This document shows positions 30,747-38,500 of a stretch of DNA of 64,000 nucleotides, in pieces (position 1 is the first letter of the stretch; every line of letters begins with the position of its first letter). The translations under genes and the position numbers were made by a program. Source of the stretch: Pseudomonas brassicacearum (GTDB taxonomy: Bacteria; Pseudomonadota; Gammaproteobacteria; Pseudomonadales; Pseudomonadaceae); contig NZ_CP045701.2 of the NCBI RefSeq assembly GCF_009601685.2, forward strand, positions 2,976,001-3,040,000, given 5' to 3'. The notes under the pieces are model-generated. The model had not been told where the DNA came from. It saw only the letters and a program-made list of their open reading frames with translations, and did no database searches.

Positions 30747-31790
30747 GTGAAAGGTTTATGTCTGGTGACAGGTGCCAACGGCCATCTGGGCAACACCTTG
30801 CTGCGAGCGCTGCTCGATCAGGGCTATCGGGTCCGAGCCGGCGTTCGTGACATCTGTAACCACACACCCTTTGTCGGGCTGGACTGCGAGTTGGTGTATG
30901 CCGAGCTGCTAGACAGTGCGGCCTTGGACAAGGCGCTGGAGGGGGTGCAGGTGCTGTTTCAAGTGGCCGCCGTGTTCAAGCACTGGGCTCGCAACCCGGA
31001 GGCCGAGATTGTCGAGCCGAATATCCAGGGCACGCGGCGTGTGCTGCAAGCCGCTTCACGGGCGGGGGTGCAGCGTGTGGTCTACGTCAGTTCGGTGGCC
31101 GCCGTCGGTCATGATGGTACGGCGCTGGATGAGGCGCACTGGAATACGGAAAGCGAAAACGCCTACTACAAATCGAAGATACTTTCCGAGCAGGCGGCTT
31201 GGCGGTGCGCTGAGACGTTGGGGTTGAACATGGTGTCGGTATTACCTTCGGCCATGGTTGGCCCCAATGCTGGCCACCTCACCGATACCATGGGATTTCT
31301 TCAGTCGGTTCGCCAGCGGCAGATGCCCTTTGACCCGGGGTTTCGTTTCAACTTCGTGGATGTTCGCGATGTGGCCGAGGGGATGATACTCGCCGCCGAA
31401 AAGGGGCGGCCAGGGCAGCGCTATATCCTGGCCAATGAGCGTTCGTCGCCGCTCAGCGATTTGATCGAGGCCGCCAACACCCAAGCGCCCGGGTATCGCC
31501 AGCCTGCCTCAGCACCACGCTGGTTACTGCTGGGCGTGGCGTGGTTCCAGGAACGCTGGGCGCAACGAGTTGGCAAACCCGCCCAGTTACTCTTGAGCCA
31601 GGTGCGCCTGTTTCACAACGTGGCGCAGGAATACGACATCACCAAGGCGAAAAACGAATTGGGATTCAACCCTCGGCCGCCTGAAGTGGCCTTGAGGCAA
31701 GCGTTTGCTTATCTGTACAGGCAGGCGCATCAACCTTATGAAGACCTGCGACAGGGCGAGGCGCAAACATTGAGTTCATCTCGCTTTTAA
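30747..31790 (+). CDS. NAD-dependent epimerase/dehydratase (extended SDR)
   Basis: 347-residue extended short-chain dehydrogenase/reductase. The Rossmann motif VTGANGHLGNTLL lies at the N-terminus; VVYVSSVAAVG, then YYKSK, supply the catalytic Ser and Tyr-X3-Lys. It resembles dihydroflavonol-4-reductase/sterol-dehydrogenase-like members. The GTG start is supported by AAGGAG 5-6 bases upstream. Its 3' end overlaps the convergent MerR gene by 125 bp. It is the first gene right of repeat copy 1. Confidence 0.85.
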   Translation: MKGLCLVTGANGHLGNTLLRALLDQGYRVRAGVRDICNHTPFVGLDCELVYAELLDSAALDKALEGVQVLFQVAAVFKHWARNPEAEIVEPNIQGTRRVLQAASRAGVQRVVYVSSVAAVGHDGTALDEAHWNTESENAYYKSKILSEQAAWRCAETLGLNMVSVLPSAMVGPNAGHLTDTMGFLQSVRQRQMPFDPGFRFNFVDVRDVAEGMILAAEKGRPGQRYILANERSSPLSDLIEAANTQAPGYRQPASAPRWLLLGVAWFQERWAQRVGKPAQLLLSQVRLFHNVAQEYDITKAKNELGFNPRPPEVALRQAFAYLYRQAHQPYEDLRQGEAQTLSSSRF

Positions 31791-32112
31791 GTTCAATCAA
31801 GTGAAGATCAAGCGCCTGCAGTTCCGCGATCCTGTCCCGGACCTGCTGGCGCTTGTCGTCGACTGCCTGGTTGGCCAATGCCAGCGGAAAGGATTTCAAC
31901 TTGTTTTTTGCAGCAATCAGCGGGTTCATCTCGGCCAGCTTGAACCCGGCAGTCTGCGCTTTGCGGATCAGGTGGACGATTTCCAAGTGATGAGCATTGT
32001 AGAGGCGATACCGCCCCTCACGCTCTGGCTCGCTGATCAGGCCCATTTGCTCGTACAGTCGAATGGCTTTTGGGGTGCAGCCGGTCAGTTCGGCGAGTCG
32101 TCCAATGAACAT
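31666..32112 (-). CDS. MerR-family transcriptional regulator
   Basis: 148-residue MerR regulator. The N-terminal winged helix is FIGRLAELTGCTPKAIRLYEQMGLI, with EGRYRLYNAHHLEIVHLIRKAQ, then the dimerising coiled coil. The C-terminal tail has one Cys (DAPACTD), so the inducer cannot be told. The gene runs 125 bp into the 3' end of the convergent epimerase gene; the last ~40 codons may be an extension beyond the conserved fold. Confidence 0.8.
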   Translation of the reverse strand: MFIGRLAELTGCTPKAIRLYEQMGLISEPEREGRYRLYNAHHLEIVHLIRKAQTAGFKLAEMNPLIAAKNKLKSFPLALANQAVDDKRQQVRDRIAELQALDLHLIELKSEMNSMFAPRPVAGLHKVDAPACTDKQTLASRPLQAAEG

Positions 32113-32179
32113 CTGTCAATTCCTTATGTGAGACGGCAAGTACTCTAGCGTTGTTTGATCGCCAGAGCTGCAAAAGCCG

Positions 32180-32529
32180 TTACATAAAAATCGAAAAATG
32201 TCGAGGTTGGGCTCGGTAGCGAATCATCACCGCTTTCAGCTCGAAGTAATCATCAACGAATGCGTTGCCGAACTGCCGGCCTATCCCCGAGGATTTTTGC
32301 CGCCAAAAGGCTCCGCTGGGTCCAGCATCGTGCTGGCTTCGATGGCGGGCACGATGCGCAGGGCTTTGCTCAAGTCTTTTGTCCAGAGGCTGGCGCTCAA
32401 GCCGTAGGGCGTGTTGTTCATCAAGGCCAGCAGTTTTTCTTCGCTGTCGTACGGCAAAAACATGGCGATGGGTCTGAAGGTTTCCTCGTTGAGCAGGGTG
32501 TCGTTGACGTTGTTGTCAGCATGATCGTC
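32180..32529 (-). pseudogene. C-terminal relic of an aldehyde dehydrogenase
   Basis: On the minus strand an open stretch reads NEETFRPIAMFLPYDSEEKL, then NNTPYGLSASLWTKDLSKAL, as in the ALDH C-terminal third. It hits a stop after PFGGKNPRG, and a shifted frame continues RQFGNAFVDDYFELKAVMIR. The N-terminal two thirds and the active-site Cys are missing; homology ends ~12 bp from repeat copy 2. Confidence 0.75.
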
Positions 32530-32540
32530 CCCGACGACGC

Positions 32541-32715
32541 CTAAAGACTCTCAGGGTCGCCGAAGAACATTTTGACTGGGCTCTAGGACAATGTTTTTAG
32601 GTCGATAACACTTTTGTTTGCCCCCACTTTTGCCCCCATTCGTACCGAGTGTGCGGGTGATCGCGAATGGCAATTTCCGACGGACTTCGCTATTCCTGGC
32701 CACTTAAGCCGTTGG
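32541..32715. repeat. Copy 2 of the mexT-3'-end repeat (putative att site plus arm)
   Basis: The minus strand of the first 30 bp encodes MFFGDPESL and TAG, identical to the end of MexT in this window. Then come TTTTGACTGGGCTCTAGGA and two GCCCCCA motifs near 32620 and 32632. The core and first 17 flanking bases are nearly identical to copy 3 at 45521. Confidence 0.82.
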
Positions 32716-32728
32716 GCCAGGTTGCTGA

Positions 32729-33085
32729 TCAATCGTTAGGCAAGTGCAACTGCACTTCCATGGCGTCATGAAGGAGCCTGACGACCTCGATCACGTCGTC
32801 GTTTGCCACACGATAGAACACGATATGGCGTGGGCTTTTGACCGTTCCATGGGTTTGTTTGGCCTGCTGGCGTGAATAGATGAGGTGATAGCTGCGAAGG
32901 CCCGGTGCAAGCTCATCGCGGTCGTGGCTGCCGATGCGATAAGGCGTGTCGGCAAGCGCTTGCAGCGCCGCGAGGATCAGCGCTTGGTAGCGCTGGCGAG
33001 CTTGATCGCCGAACTGCGTCTGCGAGAGCCTGAGAATGTCGACAATGTCGGCGCGCGCCGGGTTGGAAATCCGATACTGCGGCAT
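32729..33085 (-). CDS. parE: ParE/RelE-family toxin
   Basis: 118-residue toxin of the ParE/RelE superfamily. ISNPARADIVDILRLSQTQFGDQARQRY, then HIVFYRVANDDVIEVVRLLHDAM, are typical of the ParE N-terminal helices and C-terminal strands. ParE members usually poison DNA gyrase. The start is 2 bp downstream of the antitoxin stop on the minus strand. Confidence 0.88.
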   Translation of the reverse strand: MPQYRISNPARADIVDILRLSQTQFGDQARQRYQALILAALQALADTPYRIGSHDRDELAPGLRSYHLIYSRQQAKQTHGTVKSPRHIVFYRVANDDVIEVVRLLHDAMEVQLHLPND

Positions 33086-33087
33086 GC

Positions 33088-33378
33088 TCAGTGTTTCTCT
33101 CGCGCGGGGAGGGTTGCCTCCAGGCTCAAGCCCTCGAGGTAGTGCTCCAGATCCCCTTCGTTCACCTGAGTAAAGCGCCCGTGCTCAAGATCCATGATGC
33201 CGATTGAGGTCGCCTGACGCAGGGCCTCAATTTTGGCGGTGTCTTCGGCGACGCGCTGCTCCAATAAACGTAAACCTTCTCGCATCACTTCGCTGGCATT
33301 CTGATAACGGCCGGACTGCACCAAGTCATGGATAACCTGTTCCTGGTGAGGGGTGAGCACAACGTTTCGCGTCGCCAT
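33088..33378 (-). CDS. parD: ParD-family antitoxin
   Basis: 96-residue ribbon-helix-helix antitoxin. MATRNVVLTPHQEQVIHDLV and SGRYQNASEVMREGLRLLEQ match ParD/CC2985-type antitoxins. The start at MATRN is supported by GGAG 6 bases upstream; a longer in-frame stretch upstream is discarded. It binds and neutralises the ParE product and represses the operon. The 302 bp up to the next gene hold no recognised gene. Confidence 0.88.
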   Translation of the reverse strand: MATRNVVLTPHQEQVIHDLVQSGRYQNASEVMREGLRLLEQRVAEDTAKIEALRQATSIGIMDLEHGRFTQVNEGDLEHYLEGLSLEATLPAREKH

Positions 33379-33680
33379 AACTAGCTCCAGGTCTATGCAA
33401 ACAGGTACTTTTGATTGTTGGCATATTATGCCATTTTCGCTCAGGAGAATAGCTTGGGGCCGACATCCGGCGATCAGGTGATGGCTGACTCGGCGCCAAT
33501 CAGCAAGGTTCAAAGTCATCCGCCCATAATAAAGCGACCTGCAGATTGATTTGAAGATTGATATGCCTGACTGTGCGTGGGAGGAGACGCGCGATGTGTG
33601 CTTCTCGATCCGCCCTGAAATCGATCGGCATGTTCGATGCCCATCAATATTTGCGTTTAGAGGCATCAAGAGAGGTTCCA

Positions 33681-34664
33681 ATGCCCTACGAGTTAGAAAA
33701 TCGCCTGGTGATTGGCGTCGCTTCCAGCGCTGTGTTTGATTTGTTGGCATCGGACGCAGTGTTTCAGAGTCAGGGGGAGGAGGAATACCGCAAGTTTCAG
33801 CAAGAAAATCTTCACGTCCCGCTTCCTAAGGGGATAGCGTTCCCCTTCATCAAGCGCTTACTGTCAGTGAATGACCTTAGCGTCGATCCTACGGATCCGC
33901 TCGTCGAGGTAATACTTCTTTCGCGTAATGATCCCGACACTGGGCTGCGCGTACTGAAGACTATCGAGCACTATGGGCTTGGGATGACAAGGGCGATTTT
34001 CATGCAGGGAAAATCTCCTTATGAATACATACCAGCACTGAATATCGCTTTATTTTTGTCGGGTGACAAAAAAGACGTGGAAGCGGCTATCAGGGCCGGG
34101 TACCCGGCTGGCCAGGTGCTCGATTCAAAATTTGAAGACGACGAGACTGATAAAACCCTACGCATCGCATTCGACTTTGACGGCGTGCTCGCCGGCGATG
34201 AGTCCGAAACAATCATGCAGGCCTCTGGATTGTCTGAGTTCCATGCGCACGAAGTGAAGAACGTCATGCAGCCCCATAACCCTGGGCCGCTGAAGGAATT
34301 CATGGTGCGGATATCCAAAATCCAGTCGGTCGAGGAGAAGCACAAAAAGCTCAATCCTAAATACGAAAACCGCATACGCGTCTCGATCGTCACAGCCCGC
34401 AATGCTCCGTCTCATGAGCGTGCGATGAATACACTCAAGAGTTGGGGTGTTATGGCCAATGACGCATTCTTCCTAGGTGGCATCGAGAAAGGAAAAATTT
34501 TAGGTGTATTGAAACCACACATCTTCTTCGATGACCAATCAGGGCACCTTAAATCGACTAGCGCAGTTGCTCCATCCGTGCACATTCCTTTCGGCATCAC
34601 CAACCATGTCGCTACTGTGGATGCGCTAGAGCCTGAAGCGGATCAGGTCCAGCAGGTGGTGTAA
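33681..34664 (+). CDS. cN-I-like 5'-nucleotidase
   Basis: 327-residue protein matching the cytosolic 5'-nucleotidase I family (PF06189). PFIKRLLSVND, VEVILLSRNDPDTGLRVLKT, SPYEYIPALNIALFLS and the HAD-like IAFDFDGVLAGDESE are visible. It would hydrolyse nucleoside 5'-monophosphates. The ATG at 33681 follows AGAGG; upstream codons lack homology. It stands alone between parDE and an IS relic. Base composition (more A/T) differs from the flanking core genes, consistent with transfer. Confidence 0.82.
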   Translation: MPYELENRLVIGVASSAVFDLLASDAVFQSQGEEEYRKFQQENLHVPLPKGIAFPFIKRLLSVNDLSVDPTDPLVEVILLSRNDPDTGLRVLKTIEHYGLGMTRAIFMQGKSPYEYIPALNIALFLSGDKKDVEAAIRAGYPAGQVLDSKFEDDETDKTLRIAFDFDGVLAGDESETIMQASGLSEFHAHEVKNVMQPHNPGPLKEFMVRISKIQSVEEKHKKLNPKYENRIRVSIVTARNAPSHERAMNTLKSWGVMANDAFFLGGIEKGKILGVLKPHIFFDDQSGHLKSTSAVAPSVHIPFGITNHVATVDALEPEADQVQQVV

Positions 34665-34780
34665 CACGGTGGCTTGAGCGCGTAGTACCACAGGAATTCG
34701 TATCGGTTCTGTGCTTGAACTGGCCTAATGATCCCGGACACCTCTTAAGGGCGATATGATTCGCCCAATCAGGAGGTTCC

Positions 34781-34926
34781 ATGCAAGAGCGATAGACCTA
34801 CACCCGCGAGTTCAAGCAACGTGCTGCAAGCATGGTTCTTGATGATAGCTGCTCAGTTCCCGACGTCTGTGCATCTATGGACGTTGGGCCTACGGCTCTG
34901 CGCCGCTGGATTGGTCAGGTCCAATC
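34781..34926 (+). pseudogene. IS3-family OrfA transposase remnant
   Basis: An AGGAGG site and ATG are followed by an in-frame TAG at codon 5, then TYTREFKQRAASMVLDD and VCASMDVGPTALRRWIGQV, the N-terminal helix-turn-helix of IS3-group OrfA proteins. No OrfB or terminal repeats are visible. Confidence 0.7.
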
Positions 34927-34981
34927 GTTGTGTAGATACCTATGCCGATCAATGGGCCGATCAATGGGTTAAAACACGTGG

Positions 34982-35347
34982 CTACCAGCCACCGGGAAAC
35001 CATTGCCGGGCGAGCTGCACCGTTACGCGCAAGGTGTGCTGGCTTTGTTCGCACGCAAGCGCCTGTTCTTCAGGCGACGCCGGTTTGCTCCACTTTGGCT
35101 GGGTTGCCAAGCGCTGTGCATAGCTAGCTTTAAACGCAGGGCTGGCCTCGCCAGTCAGCCGCATCGCTTTAGCATAGTCCGCCTCGAGATCTTCGGGCAG
35201 CGAACCACAGGCCAGTTTGGCTTGCTGATAGCGCACGGCGTACATGAAGCCATCGGTGGGGGCTTCGTCGTAGGTGTAGCGGGAGGGTTCTGCGGCCATG
35301 GCAGTACCGGTGAGGAATAGGGCGATGAGGAGGGGGCGTCCGTGCAT
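34982..35347 (-). CDS. Small exported protein of unknown function
   Basis: 121 residues starting MHGRPLLIALFLTGTAMAAE, a clear signal peptide with cleavage after AMA or AMAA. The mature part is polar with two Cys residues (ACGSLPEDL and ALACEQS) that could form a disulfide in the periplasm. No family is recognised. It diverges from the helicase-topoisomerase operon. Confidence 0.6.
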   Translation of the reverse strand: MHGRPLLIALFLTGTAMAAEPSRYTYDEAPTDGFMYAVRYQQAKLACGSLPEDLEADYAKAMRLTGEASPAFKASYAQRLATQPKWSKPASPEEQALACEQSQHTLRVTVQLARQWFPGGW

Positions 35348-35532
35348 GGGCGGGGAAAGTCTCGGGTGGTTGACGGTGCGTTTGACCTGAACACGAGTTG
35401 TATAGCATTGAACAGGCCACTCGTTAACTATACGTGCCCGGTTTGAATTGCAGCGACCAAGGCAATGGGCCATCATTGTTGGCCGCTACGAGCCATTCTT
35501 CGTATGTCGTTCGGATTTATAGGGTGTAAGAA

Positions 35533-38500
35533 ATGTTTAGGCGTCTCATGGACTTGAGCAAGCGGTTGCGCAAGGATTTTGCTGCTGTAGCGGTTTCCAA
35601 GGAACAGGTTCTGCACTCGATGGAGGTGTACCCTCAGGCAGGCCCCGTCGGGTGTTTGCCCGCGAATGTGCTGGACTACTGGCACAGAGCGCTGATCGCC
35701 GATGACTTGGGTGGCCTGCAAGCCACCGATGTTCGCATTCCGTTGAAAAATTACGCGAGACTGGCCTGGCCCGACTTCAATCTTGGTTTCGGCACGCGCC
35801 CGGCGCTGGCGCTGGGCATTCTCACCGAGCGTGCCGCAGAGGCTCGGCGTAAACAGCAAGCGCAGGCGCTTGAGGCGTCAGAGGACGACGCAGAGGGTGA
35901 GCAGGAGGCGGACGAGCCGGATGACGATCCGCGCATTCCCATGGCGCTGGTGTTTCATCAAACCACTTCATCAAACGATGAGGTCCAGGTCACGTGGCCC
36001 GACCCGGATAAAAAGCCTGCGCCGGGCGCGAAAAAAATCCGCCTCAAGCCCGACCGGCTGAATATCGCGTTCTGGTTTCCTTTCGACCTGAACGACAAAA
36101 ACCAAATATGCCTGCCACGCGACCCCAACGATTGCCGGCCGCGTGTGGTCCGCCAATGGCTTGAACCGCAGCCATTGATGGCGGCCAACGACCTGCCGCC
36201 GGCCATTGGCCACTTCGATTGCTATCGCGACGAGCTCAAGCTATTTCTCGCGACGTTGAGCCAAAGCGCCAATTTGAGCGGTTATGTCGACGCCTGTTTT
36301 GCCTTGTTCGCCCGCGTTCAAGCGGATGGGGTTGAGACGGGAATGGCGCCGATCACGGGGCAATGGGTTGCGGTGCCGCGACAGCCTGGCTATGCAACAC
36401 GTGCGCTCGCCAACGTGTATGAAGCGATCCCCAATGCGCCGTCCATCGGCGCACTGGAGCAGCTCATAGGCGCCGGACGACACCGTTCGGCTGTCCAGGC
36501 AGGCGGCATGGCAGCGCCGCAGGTGACGATCCGGCACGTGGCCATGGTCGATAAGGCCACACACCTCGACAAGCCAGACGTCAATCGCGGCGCAGACCCC
36601 TTGAACGAATCGCAGCGCCGCGCATTGCACGCCCTCGGCCGGTTGGGTGAGCAGGTCGGGGTGGTTGCGGTCAGTGGGCCGCCGGGCACCGGGAAGACGG
36701 CCATGCTGCGTGCGATGATCGCCAACCAATGGGTGTTGGCGGCTTACGATAACCGCGAATATTGCCCCGTCACGTTTGTGTGCGGGGCGACCAACCAGAG
36801 TGTCGAGAATGTGATGGGCACGTTCAATGGTGCCGTAGGCAGGAAGCATGCCCTGGCACGTCGTTGGTTGGACCCTACGGGCAAGCCACTATTGGGTTTC
36901 ACCGCCAGCGCACCGTCCAAGGCCAAGGGGAAAACCCATCGCAGCAAGTTCACCACGCTTGAGATCCGGCAAAAGCAGTTGCGCATCTTGGGCGTCGGGT
37001 CCTCCAGCCTCAAGCAATCGTACGAAGACGGTGTTGCGGCAGCCCTTGCTTTGGCGCGGCACTTTGAAGATGCCTTCCGCGAGCTGCCAGAGTTGTTCAA
37101 TGCGTTGTTTAGCGTTGAGCAGAAACATCAGGTCAGTGATGCCACGCGTTTTATCTATCTCATGCAGAAGAGTGCTTCGACAACGCCTACGGCGTCGACC
37201 CTCTGCGAGCACTTGAACACGCTGACCCAGGTATTGCGCAGTGGGTTGGCCTCAGCAATCGAGCGCCAGGCTGACATCGACGCGTTCATCGAGCCCGGTG
37301 AACTGGCTGCGCGCTTTCCCAGTGAGGCATGGGTATCTTCCTGGGCCATCGACATCCTCGCGGATTTGCGTGTGGCTGCAACCCCCGAGGCGCGGCAGGC
37401 GCAGCAGCAGAAATTGCTGGATGTGGTGTGGCGGCCGATTATTTTCCAGTTGGCCGCGCGTTACTGGGAGACGCGTTGGCTGGCCAGTGTGATCGCAACC
37501 CCCGAGCCTGGCAGCCGAAAGAACGCACTCAGGCACACAGCCATGCTGTTTCCGTGCATTGTCGCCACCTTGCACAGCGCCCCACGGTTACTGGGAGAGG
37601 GCCGTAGGCCGCTGTTCGCGTTCCTGGATTTACTGATTATCGATGAGGCGGGGCAAGCTGCGCCGGAGCTGGGTGTGCCGGTGCTTAGCCTGGCTAAAAA
37701 AGCCGTGGTGGTCGGCGATATGAAGCAGCTCTCCCCCGTGTCTTCGGTAACACCCGAGGTCGATGCGCGCCAGGTGCAGGACCGTTGGGCCGATCCGTCG
37801 TCTTTGGACGCCTTGCTCGTGCGTGGCGCGGACTCCGCCACGGGTTCAATCATGAAGCTTGCCGCAACCGGGGCATCGTTTGCCGAGGCCATGCCGGACG
37901 GACGGCTACGGGACGGGCTGCTCCTGCGGGAGCACTACCGTTGTGCAGAGTCGATCATCAATGTGTGTATCGATTTGCTGTACCACGATCACGACCGTGA
38001 TGCCGAGGGCGGGTTGCTCAGCAAAGAGTTGGAACCCAAAGTGCCCAACCCGCTGGCAGGGCTGTTCGCGGATGCCGAGTTGCCCTTGCTCGAGGGCGAA
38101 GCTGAAATGCAGTTGCGCAAACGCATGAAGGCGACGTTCCCGCTACCGCCGCTCGGGTTCTATCAGACCGGTGGCCCGAACGATGAGCCCTGCAAAGGCG
38201 ACTCATGGTCCAACCCTGGAGAAGCCAAGGCCATCGTGGACTGGCTTAAAGAGCACGGACCGCGCCTGGCGAAGTGGGTCGCCAGGGTCGAAGGCCACCC
38301 GGAGCAGCCGATAGGGTTGGAAAAACTTGTCGCGGTCGTCACGCCATTTCGAGGCCAGGTCGAAGCGATAAAGCGTCGGGTGCGCGAAGAACTCGACCCT
38401 GATGACGCTGACCTGAGTGAGCGTTTGACCATCGGCACGGTTCATACCCTTCAAGGGGCGGAGAAACCTGTGGTGTTGTTCAGTGCCGTGAATCGGGAAA

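Noticed and set aside
35473..35859. Antisense frame over the start of the 1718-aa gene
   Set aside because: Shadow of the helicase-topoisomerase frame; no motif, no ribosome binding site.
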